This document shows positions 36,325 to 47,548 of a stretch of DNA of 64,000 nt, piece after piece. Both the position numbers and the translations under genes were made by a program. This DNA is from Charina bottae (lineage: Eukaryota; Chordata; Lepidosauria; Squamata; Charinaidae): positions 11,295,501 through 11,359,500 of the forward strand of contig JALMGJ010000015.1 of assembly GCA_023362775.1 (NCBI GenBank), written 5' to 3'. The stretch's first letter is position 1, and each line of letters opens with the position of its first letter. Below the pieces are notes generated by a model that did no database searches, was not told where the DNA came from, and was given only the letters and a program-made list of their open reading frames with translations.

Positions 36325-36824
36325 ATGATGCAAAACATTTTAACATTGAAAATACTAAATGAGACTTTTGAAGAATGGGGCCAGAAATTAGTAACAGCAA
36401 TATCAATGGTGTCAGTCATTATGTCTGCCTCTATGGATAGACTATGTCCAAAAGATGTTATTGAAGAAATGACAGATGTGAAACAAATTTTATCTGACAA
36501 GATAGAGATGGTATCAAAAGTGACATTACAAATGACAGACCAAAGGTATAACTTGGAAAAGGATGCTTGACTGGATATACTGTACAAAAGAAACTGGCTG
36601 ATATTTTAAAAATGAAAAGGGAAATACAAATGATAAACCAAGAAAGTGACCTGGATAATTTTTTCTTACTGGATTTACAAAAGAGGCTTTTTAAAGACTG
36701 TGCGATAGGACAAAGAAGAAATGAAGAGAATCAAATCCTAGGACAATATTTGAATGAACTAAAGATTAAGACTGTTAGAAGTAAAAGGAAGGAATATAAA
36801 GTTGGTTTATTTAATCAAAGTTAA
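36325..36824 (+). pseudogene. Coiled-coil ORF1-like remnant of an L1-type LINE
   Basis: Two overlapping frames (36325-36570 and 36567-36824) encode charged, heptad-like protein rich in K, E, Q and L, with no enzyme motif. They look like one reading frame broken by a frameshift. Their role is inferred from position: directly after them, at 36840-37140, is sequence homologous to the 3' end of the reverse-strand L1-like element at 58985-59424. LINE ORF1 proteins are coiled-coil RNA-binding chaperones, but no RRM domain can be identified here, so ORF1 identity is tentative. Confidence 0.4.
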
Positions 36825-36839
36825 AACAAGATATGTTGT

Positions 36840-37140
36840 TACTTCTGGCAACCCTTTATGGACTTTCTGCTGACACCATGACTGAAAGATGATGTTTTAT
36901 GGATTTGTTTATAGATAAAAGATGGGATATGGGATGAAGAGATAATTGTTTGTAACCTTAGAGGGGTGAAGAGTCACTAAATTATACTTGTGGTGAAGGT
37001 TGGAAGTAACTTCTTTACATATTTCTTTCCTCTCTCTTTATTATTCTTTCCTCTTTCTTTTCTCTTTTTTCCCTTTTCCCTTTTCCCTTGCACTTTTTAC
37101 TCTTTCTTTCTCTTCTTTCTCTCACATATATAATTATGAG
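36840..37140 (+). mobile_element. L1-like LINE 3' end
   Basis: Words shared with the reverse complement of 58985-59424 include CTTTATGGACTTTCTG, TTATGGATTTG, GGATATGGGATGAAGAGATA, TTGGAAGTAACTTCTTTACA and a long CTTTTC-rich 3' end. One frame at 36841-36878 reads FWQPFMDFLLTP, equivalent to the WKPLMD end of an L1-type reverse transcriptase ORF. Confidence 0.6.
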
Positions 37141-37189
37141 AGACTATGGAATCCTGGCCTTCCTCCAACTCATCACACTTATGAGGGCT

Positions 37190-37450
37190 AACATGAAACA
37201 AAATCAAAGCAAGAATGAAATTAAAACACAATTTAAAAACAGAATTAAAACTAATTAAGAAAACCATAAAAATAATAAAACACCAATGTGCTCTAAACTT
37301 CATCAGCTAAAATCCCATTTACATGTTAAAGGTCTGCCTTAATAAAAATGTTTTCATCTGCCAGAGGAGCATAACAGAGAAGCAGATGATCTGACCTTCT
37401 TTAATAGGGATTTTCAAAGCCTTGGAACAACCAAGAATAAAACTTCTTTA
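37190..37450 (-). mobile_element. LINE 3'-UTR-like fragment, reverse strand
   Basis: On the minus strand the order CATTTTTATTAAGGCAGACC, TTTTATGGTTTTCTTAATTA and TTTTAATTCTGTTTTTAAAT resembles the region between the polyprotein end and tail of L2/CR1-like elements (compare 41793-41830). No tail signature is preserved. Confidence 0.35.
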
Positions 37451-38461
37451 GTGTTCACATCAGATAAACCTTTGAAGTTCATGGAATTCTAGAAATGCTT
37501 AATGACTGGACAATGAGGATATGGTTCTTTCCAGGTGCTACTTTGCATATAATTATGTATATTTATGCACTACATACATTATATATCAAGTCATTCAAAT
37601 AATACTATTTATTTCAGAGGACTTATTCTCTCTCTTTCACCGAACCTTCGTTTTGTTCAGGATATCAATTTATTTTATGGAAGGCAGCGAGAATGCAGTA
37701 GAAACCCCAAGCAAGATTTGGATTGTATTTGTTGCTCTATCACTTCCAAACAGTTTCCTTGTAATTGTCTTTTTAAACAGGCCCATGACAATTCTTTGTA
37801 GGAATTTCTTTTTTGTATGGGAACAATAAATTTAATTAATGCCCATAAAGCAATTGTACACATTTAAAATGCAGCTTACAGAAAGCACCAAGAAGACTTT
37901 CTCCCCTCCAAAAATGAATATTTAAACATTTAGATATGATTGCATGAGCATTACTTTTTTTCTTGTGCAGAAATACAAGGCACATTTTGTTGCTTTTCAA
38001 TGTACCCAAGTGTGCATAGTTTAGATGAAGATATGAGATTATAATGAGCCATCCCCTCCCTGTGCAACATGCTTGGTATGTAATTACTACACATTTTTTC
38101 CTTGGGAGCTGTTTGAAAATTATAGAAGTAACCTTCAGCTAAAAACAAAACAAAACGCCCCATGAAGTGTCCCTTTGACAGAAGTTTCAGTGTTTACTAT
38201 TTGTCGGGCTAAAAATAACAAGGATGATCTCAGCAGAGGTGATCTATAGCACTTCCATATAAAACCTTTCCACATTTTTTCCCATTAAAGGTCTTCTTGG
38301 GACAATGTTGAACTTTTGGGTCCTTTCAATTTTTTCAGTCTGCTAAATATTAATTTAGACTTCTCAATCTCTGAATGGACCACTGGACCATCCAGCAAAA
38401 TATTATTGACATTTGATCAGCAGCAGTTTCTCAGGATTTCAAATAAAACTCTTTCCTAACC
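37451..38461. other. Unannotated stretch
   Basis: No supported feature. Open frames at 37521-37829 lack motifs. Confidence 0.4.
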
Positions 38462-38540
38462 TTATTTGGAGATAGTAAGGCCTGAACATGGGATTGAACT
38501 TTCCATGCAAAATGTGTGGTCTATCACTGAGCTACAGACT
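38462..38540 (-). mobile_element. tRNA-derived SINE head remnant
   Basis: The minus strand reads GTAGCTCAGTGATAGACC, then TTTTGCATGGAAAGTTCAAT and CCCATG, a tRNA-like A-box and B-box order. It resembles the head of the SINE at 63690-63895 (CTTTGCATGAAGAAGGTCC). Confidence 0.5.
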
Positions 38541-39036
38541 TTTCATTTACATCTTAATGCATAAAAAATTCAGAAATTCACCTTCCCATTCCCTCCTCTT
38601 AAACTCTCAACCAAGTAATCAATTTATACAAATAACAGAAGGATAAACATTTGGTTAAAAAGCACAAGAGCCAGAGAAATGAAGATGAGCCAAACCGTTT
38701 AAAATGTTCATTTGTTCAATACTGAAGAGTCTTAGATCAGATCTAAGAGGTTTTCTCTTTAAAGTTGGATAGAAAACAGCCAGAAAATCTTAAGGAGTGT
38801 GGAGAATCCTGAATTCCACTGATTTCCCATGCTGAATATTTAATCACTAAATAATCTTGTGAATGCATATGAACTTCAATATCTAGGGAATTTAGCTGAG
38901 AATAGAGGTTCAGAATTTTAAATCACTGGAGTCATGTACTGTACATACTGTCAACATACATGTTCAGGCCAGTGTGTCTGGGTAAGCCAGGTCAAGAAAC
39001 ATACACTATGGGGATTGCAGAAATGCTACTTCATTG
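38541..39036. other. Unannotated stretch
   Basis: No supported feature. Confidence 0.4.
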
Positions 39037-39044
39037 TTCTAGGA

Positions 39045-39174
39045 CAGTGTTTCTCAACTTTGGCTACTTTAAGCTGTGTGGACTTCAACTCCCAGAATTC
39101 CCCAGCCAGCTGGCTGGAGAATTCTGGGAATTGAAGTCCACACAGCTTAAAGTTGCTGAGATTGAGAAACACAG
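39045..39174. mobile_element. Short inverted-repeat MITE (hAT-like)
   Basis: The 130-bp element is almost a complete hairpin: CTTTAAGCTGTGTGGACTTC and CAACTCCCAGAATTC on the left pair with their complements on the right, around CCAGCCAGCTGGCTGG. The ends are CAGTGTTTCTCAAC and TTGAGAAACACAG. The flanks TTCTAGGA (39037-39044) and TTCTAGGG (39175-39182) match at 7 of 8 bases, the size of a hAT duplication. Confidence 0.8.
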
Positions 39175-39239
39175 TTCTAGGGTATCATAACAGGAACTTG
39201 AAAGCCTGTCCAAGTTTCTCCTTTCCACCTTATACTAAA

Positions 39240-39347
39240 CAAAATTTTATATTTCTTTTAATTCTATTTTATTGTGCACCGCCCAGGGTCCCCGCTGGGG
39301 GAGATGGGCGGTAATATAAATTTAATAAAATAAATAAATAAATAAAA
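39240..39347 (+). mobile_element. L2/CR1-like LINE 3' tail
   Basis: GTGCACCGCCCAGGGTCCCC, GCTGGGGGAGATGGGCGG, TAATATAAATTT and an (AAAT)n end. This is one of the least diverged tails in the window. Confidence 0.75.
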
Positions 39348-41184
39348 TCAAAACCACTTACTATCTATTTCAGTATTCTCTACCTTGGCCCCACACACAG
39401 AATCTGAAGATTATGGATACCTCCTATAGTTTATTTCCAGCCTTCTGATCCTAGCTTCCAGAATTGTAACACCCACAGGTCTATCTTCTCTTTCTCTGTC
39501 TCTCCCCCCAAATCTTATTTCCATTCAATAGCTCTCATCTCCCCAGATATCCGTCTTCCATTCAAGACACTATTACCTTTCTAATTGCTTGCTTTCACTG
39601 AAACTGGCTTTATTTCTCTGACTTGGCCTGCTCCTGCTCCTGTGAAGCTAACTGTAATTGTTTGCTTGTCTCTGCCCTTCCCCAATATATTTGGCAGTTA
39701 TATCCCTTATTTACTCCATTTTAATTTTGTACCTTATTCTGGTTTTGGCTCAAATGCCTAAGTCCCTCTTAACTTGTACATCTGCCTTTCATTCTTTCTT
39801 CTTTGACCACATTGTCATTTTATTTCTGGATGAGTCAACATTCATGATGATAAGCCTTTGATGCAGCTTCCTCACAGTTCTTCTCTCTTACCCTAACCCT
39901 CTCTTGTCCCCACTTCGATCAATACCTGATGTTCTGGTGCCCTTTTATTTTGAATATTGGTCTAACTTAGTCTTCATCAAGCTTCATAACCTTCATTATT
40001 TTGTGATTTAAGAGAGAGAAAGATATCTGTCTCTGTCTCTCTCTATATATATATATATATCACCTCTCTATATATAATCTTTATATCTATATCAAGTTTC
40101 AGTTAACTATGGAACATGTTCTCTATTTGCAAAACAGTTAAGGTCCAATATATTTCAGAAGTGTCCAGTGAAATGGGCTAACAGTATTCACATCTTTGCA
40201 TTTCTTTTGAGAGTTATGTTTTAAATGATTATAATTAACAGTGATAATAACAGATATTAGTATATGTATATGATGTATATGTATATGTATATGCATCAGG
40301 CTATATATTCTTTTATGCCATATAGATGCCAAAGACCTACTGACAGGCTAACTACAATATTACGGTGCCATCTAGTGCTTGTTGTTTTCCTGATGGATTA
40401 CAACTCTTGAAACAGATATTTCTGTCTCCTTATTGAGATTGATATATACATGGATACACTAACACAGAGATACCCTGGTTGTATTTACACAACATGCAAG
40501 GTAATCAAAACACACATACACACATATACATAACCAGGTTAAAGCTTGGCATGATAAGTAGGTAAATGCAGCTGTTAGGTCTTTAATAACTTACCTGGTT
40601 CAGCATCCACTAAATTTCCAGGATCAAGAAGTGTATTACTTCTTACTCCGAAGAAAAATAGACATACAATTTGGGACATTCCCATTATTAGAAGTCTCTA
40701 ATACATGTCCAAATCACAGTCAAAACAAGGGACTATAGTTTAGCACATAATAAATCAAATTGCACAGGAAAAGGAATGTGATCTAGAACAGTTCCAAATT
40801 TACACTTGAATTTGGACAAAATGAGATTTTCTACAGGAGTCAAGATTATAGATTTTTGCAAATAGGTTCTGCTAGCTTCATATAATTGTTTATCTTTATA
40901 AGTTTGTGCTATTTTGATTCTTGTAGATGGATGCTTCACAGATTAGGTGGGAAATATACAATCAGATACATTTAAAAATGCAACTGTTAATTGCTAAAAT
41001 ACTTTCATCCTCCTTTGGAATATAAATTGACCCTCAATAAAGGATCTGTGCTGAAATTATGGGCAGGCTAGAAGTCTTTTATTTTTTACTTACATATATG
41101 CCATGTATCATCACGATCATCATCATCATCATCTGGGACTGACAATTCTTCTGAGGATGGATAATTTTGAAAGGAAAAAAAATG
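39348..41184. other. Unannotated stretch
   Basis: It contains a (TA)n run near 40044-40060, TATG/TATA-rich sequence at 40260-40292 and (CAT)n near 41118-41132. No gene recognised. Confidence 0.4.
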
Positions 41185-41583
41185 AATGCATGTATACCTT
41201 TAAAGCCCTACATGGCATAGGACCAGGTTAACCAAGGGACCGTTTCATCCCCATAACATCGACCCGCCCCACCCGGTCATGCAGAGAGGGCATGCTATGG
41301 ACCCCGTCAACAAAAGAATTTCATCTGACGGGGTCCAGGAGGCAGGCCTTCTCTGCAATTGCGCCTGTGCTTTGGAATATTCTGCCCCCAGAAGTGAAGC
41401 AGGCCCCTTCACTCCTGGCCTTCAGGAAGAATCTGAAGACCTGGCTCTGCCACCTTGCTTGGGATGGGGGGGTGACAGTTCCTCCTGGGGGTGGCTTGCA
41501 CTGTAGAGCCCTCCCTATGGAGTAAGATCTTACCATCATTGGATTTTATATTTATTTATTTCTATTTATAGTATTGGCTGTAT

Positions 41584-41596
41584 CTTTTATGGTTTT
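41584..41596. repeat. Target-site duplication, left (palindromic element 1)
   Basis: CTTTTATGGTTTT, repeated exactly at 41793-41805. Confidence 0.9.
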
Positions 41597-41792
41597 CTCT
41601 GTAGCTTGAATCATGTCAACTGGATTTCTATTTTCTTAGTGGAAACGTTTCGCTCCTTATCCAAGGAGCTTCTTCAGACTGAAGAAGCTCCTTGGATAAG
41701 GAGCGAAACGTTTCCACTAAGAAAATAGAAATCCAGTTGACATGATTCAAGCTACAGACAATTCCACCTGGATGACTGAGAACCTTCCTAGA
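41597..41792. mobile_element. Palindromic element, copy 1 (Penelope-like?)
   Basis: It is bounded by perfect 13-bp duplications. Arms 41598-41677 and 41679-41758 are exact reverse complements (80 of 80) around a single A at 41678; a single-arm tail continues to 41792 (ACAATTCCACCTGGATGACT). Each arm carries CTGAAGA, a 7-bp hairpin GCTCCTT/AAGGAGC, then GAAAC and GTTTC. That order resembles a hammerhead ribozyme core (CUGANGA, stem II, GAAA, short stem III). Hammerheads in terminal repeats are known from Penelope-like retroelements. There is one extra A before stem II compared with the strict consensus, so ribozyme activity is inferred only. No protein is encoded. Confidence 0.7.
41679..41716 (+). 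ncRNA. Hammerhead-ribozyme-like core
   Basis: CTGAAGA (41679-41685), a GC-rich hairpin with GGAT loop (41687-41704), GAAA (41705-41708), then CGTTTC. A mirrored copy occupies the minus strand at 41640-41677. The self-complementary ACGT after GAAA would give only a minimal stem III, as in hammerheads that act as dimers. Deviations: an unpaired A at 41686, and GTT rather than GTC at the expected cleavage site. Confidence 0.4.
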
Positions 41793-41805
41793 CTTTTATG
41801 GTTTT
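41793..41805. repeat. Target-site duplication, right (palindromic element 1)
   Basis: CTTTTATGGTTTT, identical to 41584-41596. Confidence 0.9.
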
Positions 41806-41910
41806 AATTCTGATTTTACTGTAAACTGCCCAGAGTCCCCCTTTGAGGGAGATGGGCATTGATTTAAATATAATATAATATAAAATAAATAAATAAAAAA
41901 TAAATAATGC

Positions 41911-42751
41911 TAGAAAAACCTGCATTGTATTGTGCAATATGAACACAGTACAGCTTTTTATTTTTATATAGAAAAAGCAACAACCCTGGATAATTATTTT
42001 CTGAAGCCAGACTGAAGACTGATTGGATCTTACAGAAGGCTGCCAGGTGTTTCTATCATTCTCTTTTAATTTTTTAGGAAAAACTCAGAAGTGTTTCAAA
42101 CAGTAAAATGTGAAGCAGAGTACTTCAGTAAGTTAAATTTTGATGCTGCAGGAAAGAAATCCAAAGAATGGGTTTTGTAGAGAGCTGAAGTGACAGCAGG
42201 TGATTTCCATAAGCATCTTATAATAGGTTGGTCTAAATTTCATGATAGACATGGATGCAGTGCTATAGTAGCAATTCAGCAACAAAAGCACCATTCAAGG
42301 GTATTGAAAGACAATGCACATACCTGGCATATGAAAGGGGGAGAATTGAGAATCATCACTGAATGTTCTGAAATTTATTCTTCTGTTTTCATGTCACATT
42401 AATATTTAAGGGACAGTGACACCCAGTCTGGAGTGTCTCCAGGGAGTATTTGTGTAGCACTTGGCTCTTATCTCTAAAGTTTGAATACAGTTAAGCACCA
42501 ATATTTATGGAAATAGCTAGCAAAGTGCAATCAAGGGTATGTTTAGGGGGGGAAAGAGTAAAATGATTCTTGGAAAACACTTCACTTGCTACAGTAAATG
42601 AAGGTAGTTCTTTTCATTGCGAGTAAACTTGATTTTGTTCTTTAGCAAAAATCGTTCAAAATGAAGTATCAAGCCTGTGCTAATCATGCAAAATTCAGAT
42701 TATATTAATGGTGGTGTAATGTTGGAGAAGCTCAAATCTAGCCACAGTCAT
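41911..42751. other. Unannotated stretch
   Basis: No supported feature. Confidence 0.4.
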
Positions 42752-42835
42752 GGAAGCTGACTGTGTGGCTTTGGGTCTGTCACATACTCCCTCAGCCCAA
42801 CCTACTTCATGGGGTGGGGGTTCTAGAGAAAAAAA
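42752..42835 (+). mobile_element. Decayed SINE fragment
   Basis: GTGGCTTTGGGTCTGTCAC and CTCAGCCCAACCTACTTCAT parallel GTGACTTTGGGCCAGTCAC and CTCAGCCCAACTCACCTCAC in the SINE at 45625-45850. Confidence 0.55.
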
Positions 42836-43116
42836 AAGAGGAAGGAATTTACTTCCTGATTCAATTTTAAAAGTGAATTTCATACAGAGATTCCCTCAAA
42901 TGTCTTTTGAATCAAACTTCTCAATCAAGCAGTACCTTTGCAGTTACTTATGAGTCGTGTTGTATTTCTTTGAAGATATGTATCTAACTCCGATTTAAAT
43001 AAAATGAAGCATGTTTTCTTCTGAAATACTGTATGTTTCAAACATTTTTTCTTAAACTCTATTTCTATTCTCCACCTTCATGGAAGCTTTCTCTCCACTA
43101 TAACATTAAAAAAAAC

Positions 43117-43165
43117 CTCCTCCTCCTCCTCCTCCTCCTCCTCCTCCTCCTCCTCCTCCTCCTCC
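43117..43165. repeat. (CTC)n microsatellite
   Basis: About 16 CTC units, giving a poly-leucine frame that is not a gene. Confidence 0.95.
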
Positions 43166-44624
43166 ATAGAGGTCTAATATTTGTTTCTCCTAATGGACGG
43201 AAGACTATTAGTATATTTGAAATACTTATTTGAACCAAAAGACAATTCTTCCCTCTACCCATTCTCAAATTCAAAATTGAAAATGATCATATTCAGGACC
43301 GTATCTAGGTTTTGAGCATAATTTATTCATATATTCATTCTCTGAGCATTTGCTTTTAGAGTATTATCTTAGCAACTAATCGGAAGTCCTTGTATTTAGA
43401 AGCTTGAATATCCTTCCACATTCTACACTCAAACCTTGTGGTGTAAGAGAGTTCAGATTTACCTTTCCTCAAAGGCCAACCACAAATGTAACGCATTTCT
43501 GCCCTGGCCTCCCACAGTACATAATTCATGTGTATCATGACAACCACAACAATGCCATGTGTCAATTTTTCTGCAATCAAAGAGACATAGAAGAACACTG
43601 TAGGAATGCTGATCTATGCCACTCATATTTTATTGTGTGACTGAAATATTGCCCAACTCCAGAAGGTTGATAGACTTCTGAAAGAGGTCAGATGAATGGC
43701 AAAAAGAATGAGTTATGTTTTTTGCTATACTTTATGTTTGGCATGAAGAAACCTTACACTGCCTTGAGGATAATGATTATTAACCTGGAAGACCGATTTA
43801 TAAATCTGAAGAAAAAAAATCACAATTACTTTATATCAGACCATATGAATGTTCTGCTCTAAAATCTGGTCTTCAAATTTTGTGTAAATTGTGTGTTCAA
43901 TATCTTGTCCTTGTCAGACTTCTTGATTTTGCTGTGTTAAAATAATTTGTATGTTTTAATGATTCTCATTCTATTTCATGGAGAAGAAATTGCTTTCAAA
44001 ATTAAAAAAAATGGTGAAATTCACATGGGTGGAGAGGGATGGAATTGGGTACCCTCTCTTGGTTCCTCATTCATTCATATGGTGTGTGTATACTATATAT
44101 GCATTCATTTCCAACTTGATGGAAAGAACAAACATCATTTGCCAATAGGTCTAACTCTGGGATCTTTGATATACAATCAGATCCCTAAATCAACTGGGAA
44201 GTGAAAAAATGCATCTCTAGAATATGTTCATCCTGACTCTTGCTGTTATTGCCTAGAGATGGGCATGTAGGTGCAAGGGCAGAGTTTCAAGGGGTTTTCA
44301 ACAAATGTTCAAGAGTTCAAGAGTTTTCAAGAAATGATTGTTTGATGCATCCTTGCCAAAACCCTTTCAAAGCAATGTGAGCCTCTTCCATTTCTTACAG
44401 CATTGTGACATTCTCCTCCAAAACGTAGGTTTTTGAGACTAAGAATGTTTGTCTGAACACCCACACGTCACCTTTCTTCTGTCTGCATCCTACATCAATG
44501 TTATGTTTCCCTTTTTAGTTTTCATTGAAGCCAATAGCCCGGAAAGCAGGAGTGTGGGCGGAAATCTAAAATAGTGAAATAACTTTTGTCATTATGCTGT
44601 AAATGATTCATTTTGCTCTCTTGA
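43166..44624. other. Unannotated stretch
   Basis: No supported feature apart from a small AAGAGTTCAAGAG duplication near 44305-44330. Confidence 0.4.
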
Positions 44625-44675
44625 ATATCTATCTCTATCTCTATCTCTATCATCTCTATCTCTAATCTATCTCTA
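44625..44675. repeat. (TATCTC)n imperfect microsatellite
   Basis: TATCTC hexamers with two interruptions. Confidence 0.9.
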
Positions 44676-45624
44676 TACATCTGGTTTTATATATTAAATT
44701 ATACTTTGTTTGGGGTCTCTCCCTGGGCAATATCCCCACCCCTCCTTTAAAATGGGCCTCCAGTGATTTCAATAGCAAGAAGCAACTTCTGAATGATGTA
44801 TGTCCAGAAACCTTTTCTGGCTACTGGGGTGCTGGATGAGACTTTGAGGTGACACTAAGCAATTTGGCATGATATCAACCACTGCATATAGGACTAGTAG
44901 GTAGAAAAGGAAACACAGAGTTCCAGCACATGTAATAGAAGACAGAATTTTAGTATGTCTTCTTTCAATTCAATGTATTTTTAAAATGTCAAGGACATAT
45001 TTGACCTAAACTATAAGAGAAAGGGATTTTTCTCCCATTACAATGAAGAGGGTTTTGTTTCATATATTTGTTGTTGTTTTCAGTCTTAACAATTTTTTTT
45101 ATCTCTGTGAAGTGTTCATTTTTAATGAACAGCTCCATTCAATTTCACAATGAATACGTCTATTCACATGCAAGCTCTTTATTGCATCTATCAAGCAGAA
45201 AATAGCTCTTTTTACTGGGTGATGAGCTTTCATTTTGCTTTCCCCCCTCTGCCGCACCCCCCCCCCAGTTTTCAAGAAGAAAAGAGTAGTGGAAAAGGTT
45301 TACCTCCCCCAGCATGAATTTCTGATCGTGTGTTCAGGTTTTTTTAAGATATCTAGGTTTCATGCAATTATCTCCCTTCTAAGTGGTAGACCTCCTAAAG
45401 TGAAAAGAAGCTGGTCAGTTGAAATGGACTATCCTAATCCACTGATTTAAAAAATGAAAGGAGGTGAAGTGCAGTTAGAAAAGGTTTCATTGCTTCTCAT
45501 TTGGCTAAGATCAAGTGTAGGTTAAATTTATTAACTTCTGATCTTTGAAGGACACTGTCAAATTCTTAGCTGCCCTGCTACTAAAAGCAAGATCCTTCCA
45601 GAGCTTCTATACCAAGATTTGAGA
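44676..45624. other. Unannotated stretch
   Basis: Only a C-run near 45258-45267. No gene recognised. Confidence 0.4.
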
Positions 45625-45850
45625 GCCAGTTTGGTCTAGTGGTTAAGGTGCTGGGCTAGAAACCAGGAGAATCTGAGTTCTAGTCCCGCCTTAGGCATGA
45701 AAGCCAGCTGGGTGACTTTGGGCCAGTCACTTTCTCTCAGCCCAACTCACCTCACAGGGTTGTTGTTGTGGGGAACATAGGAGGAGGAAGGAGTATTAGG
45801 TATGTTTGCTGCCTTGGGTTATTTATAAAAATAATAAAGGTGGGATATAA
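45625..45850 (+). mobile_element. Sauria-SINE-like element
   Basis: It starts GAGAGCCAGTTTGGTCTAGT with an A-box-like GGTTAAGGTGCTGGGCTAGA, then GAGTTCTAGTCCCGCC at the B-box position, GGGTTGTTGTTGTGGGG, and GCCTTGGGTTATTTATAAA before the tail. Its 3' half differs from the copy at 47969-48170, so two subfamilies with one head are present. Sauria SINEs are described as tRNA-derived and squamate-specific. Confidence 0.85.
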
Positions 45851-46108
45851 AATAAAATAATAAAATAAAATAAAAAAATAAAATAAAATAAAAAAATAAA
45901 ATAAAATAAAATAAAATAAAATAAAATAAATAAAATAAAATATAAAAATAATAAAAATAAAAATAAAAATAAAAATAATAATAAAATAATAAAATAATAA
46001 AATAAAATAAATAAAATAAATAAAATAAAATAAAATAAAATAAAAAAAATAAAATAAAATAAAATAAAATAAAATAAATAAAATAAAATAATAAAATAAA
46101 ATAAAAAT
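45851..46108. repeat. Long (AAAATA)n-type A-rich tail
   Basis: About 260 bp of AAAATA/AAAT units directly continue the 3' end of the SINE. No other base order intrudes. Confidence 0.9.
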
Positions 46109-46589
46109 TTGTTGCCAGAGGATAGGATAAGGTTGCTGGAATCTCTGGATTTTTTCCCCCTTCAGAACTCAGATTATCTCCCAGATTACTAAACTAGATA
46201 ACTTCTCAATCTCTGACTCATGGCTCCTGTGTGAATTGGTGAAGAGGCTGTTCTCTTAACTGATGAGGGAGGAATGTAAATCTCTCCTTGGTTTTAAACA
46301 GAGGCTACCAGATATAGGCTGCAGATATTGGGATGATCACTAGATAGCAATAAAGAGATACTAAAATGTGTATATCTTTGCTGTCATCGAATGGTTACAT
46401 GGATCCTTGCAGCTCAGGTCTGGTAGCTCTAGCCAGTATAAGGAATGTGAAAATAAAAGGTGGCAAAATTGGAAGCTACTAGAAGGCAACAATGGCCTTG
46501 TACATTGGTGGAGCATGACCCTATCCCAGGGCCACATCTAGTATATATAGAGGTCTCCTCTCTCTGTTTTTTTTTTTGGGGGGGGTGAG
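46109..46589. other. Unannotated stretch
   Basis: It ends in a T-run and G-run (46567-46586) next to the BovB fragment. Confidence 0.4.
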
Positions 46590-46955
46590 TTCTTGGTGGT
46601 ATGGGGATACCAAGCCATCTTGTCTGCCTCTTGAGGAATCTGTATAACGACCAAGTAGCAATGGTAAGAACAGACCACGGAACAACGGACTGCTCACTTG
46701 AGGGAATTATATTAAAGGCAAAACTGAAGTACTTTGGCAAAATAATGAGAATACAGGATACCCTGGAGAAGATGCTGATGCTAGGAAAGAAGGCAAAAAG
46801 AAGAGGGGCCGACCAAGGGCAAGATGGATGGATGATATTCTGGAGGTGACGGACTCGACCGTGGGGGAGCTGGGGATGGTTATGGCCGACAGGAAGCTCT
46901 GGCGTGGGCTGGTCCATGAAGTCATGAAGAGTGGGAAGCGACTGAACAAATAAAC
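46590..46955 (+). mobile_element. BovB fragment with internal deletion
   Basis: 46590-46692 corresponds to the full-length copy from about 12302 to 12404, and 46688-46955 corresponds to about 13055 to the 3' end. About 650 bp, including the YADD active site, is missing. Both parental sequences contain GACTG at the join, pointing to a microhomology deletion or template jump. The 3' end is ACTGAACAAATAAACAACAA. Confidence 0.88.
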
Positions 46956-47525
46956 AACAAAAAAAAGTTCCTCACCTTTCAGGGCTTAGAACTCCAAGCT
47001 ACTCCAAAATTCTGAGGAACAGTTTTAAAATGCGGAGGAGGAGGAAAAGCCACCTACACACCTTGTCTGAGGTGTTTAGCTATTTAGAACTGAATCTACT
47101 GAATAACCCCCAATTGTGTGCAAACAGATGCTTGATGTAAGCTAAGACCATCTATGCCTATTCAGTAATAGAAGAGGCAAAAAATGTTCAATTCATGATA
47201 AATCCATCCTTTGAGTCTGCTCACCTTTAAAGTTCAGATTATCTACAACAAGGAAAGAAACCTGACAGCCAGGAATAAAATTAAATGAAAAAATAAACAG
47301 AAAAATCATAATGTTCACAAACTTTCCTCTTTGGTCAATATGGGGCGGGGGAAGCAGACAGGGGGCAAACTCTCTTTATTTCAGTCATTGACCAGCAAAA
47401 CAACGCTTTGCATGCTAAAATTACAACTGTCTCACTGAAGTAATAGTGTAACTTATATACTCTGAGAAATGACTGAAATGTTTGGTCACTAACACAAACT
47501 ATAAAATCATGCTACCAATACATCT
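46956..47525. other. Unannotated stretch
   Basis: No supported feature. Confidence 0.4.
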
Positions 47526-47543
47526 GGAGAGCCAGTTTGGTGT

Positions 47544-47548
47544 AGTAG
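47544..47548. repeat. LTR target-site duplication, left
   Basis: AGTAG, repeated at 47964-47968. Confidence 0.85.

Larger units (their letters stand above)
41185..41910 (+). mobile_element. L2/CR1-like LINE 3' end, interrupted
   Basis: This is the most informative copy of the family. The frame 41292-41525 encodes RRQAFSAIAPVLWNILPP, then FRKNLKTWLCHLAWDG, the conserved C-terminal segment of L2/CR1-superfamily polyproteins. A 3' UTR follows, with the tail signature GTAAACTGCCCAGAGTCCCC, GAGGGAGATGGGC and an A-rich end. The UTR is split at 41597-41792 by a later insertion with 13-bp duplications. Everything upstream of the C-terminal segment is missing, as in most 5'-truncated LINEs. Confidence 0.75.

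Noticed and set aside
41598..41758. Perfect palindrome as an assembly or cloning artefact
   Set aside because: It sits inside exact 13-bp duplications, has a non-palindromic tail, and a related but not identical inverted copy occurs at 60297-60449, so a biological origin is more likely. Long-read confirmation would still be useful.
43033..43233. Leucine-rich membrane-like peptide
   Set aside because: The leucine run is the (CTC)n microsatellite.
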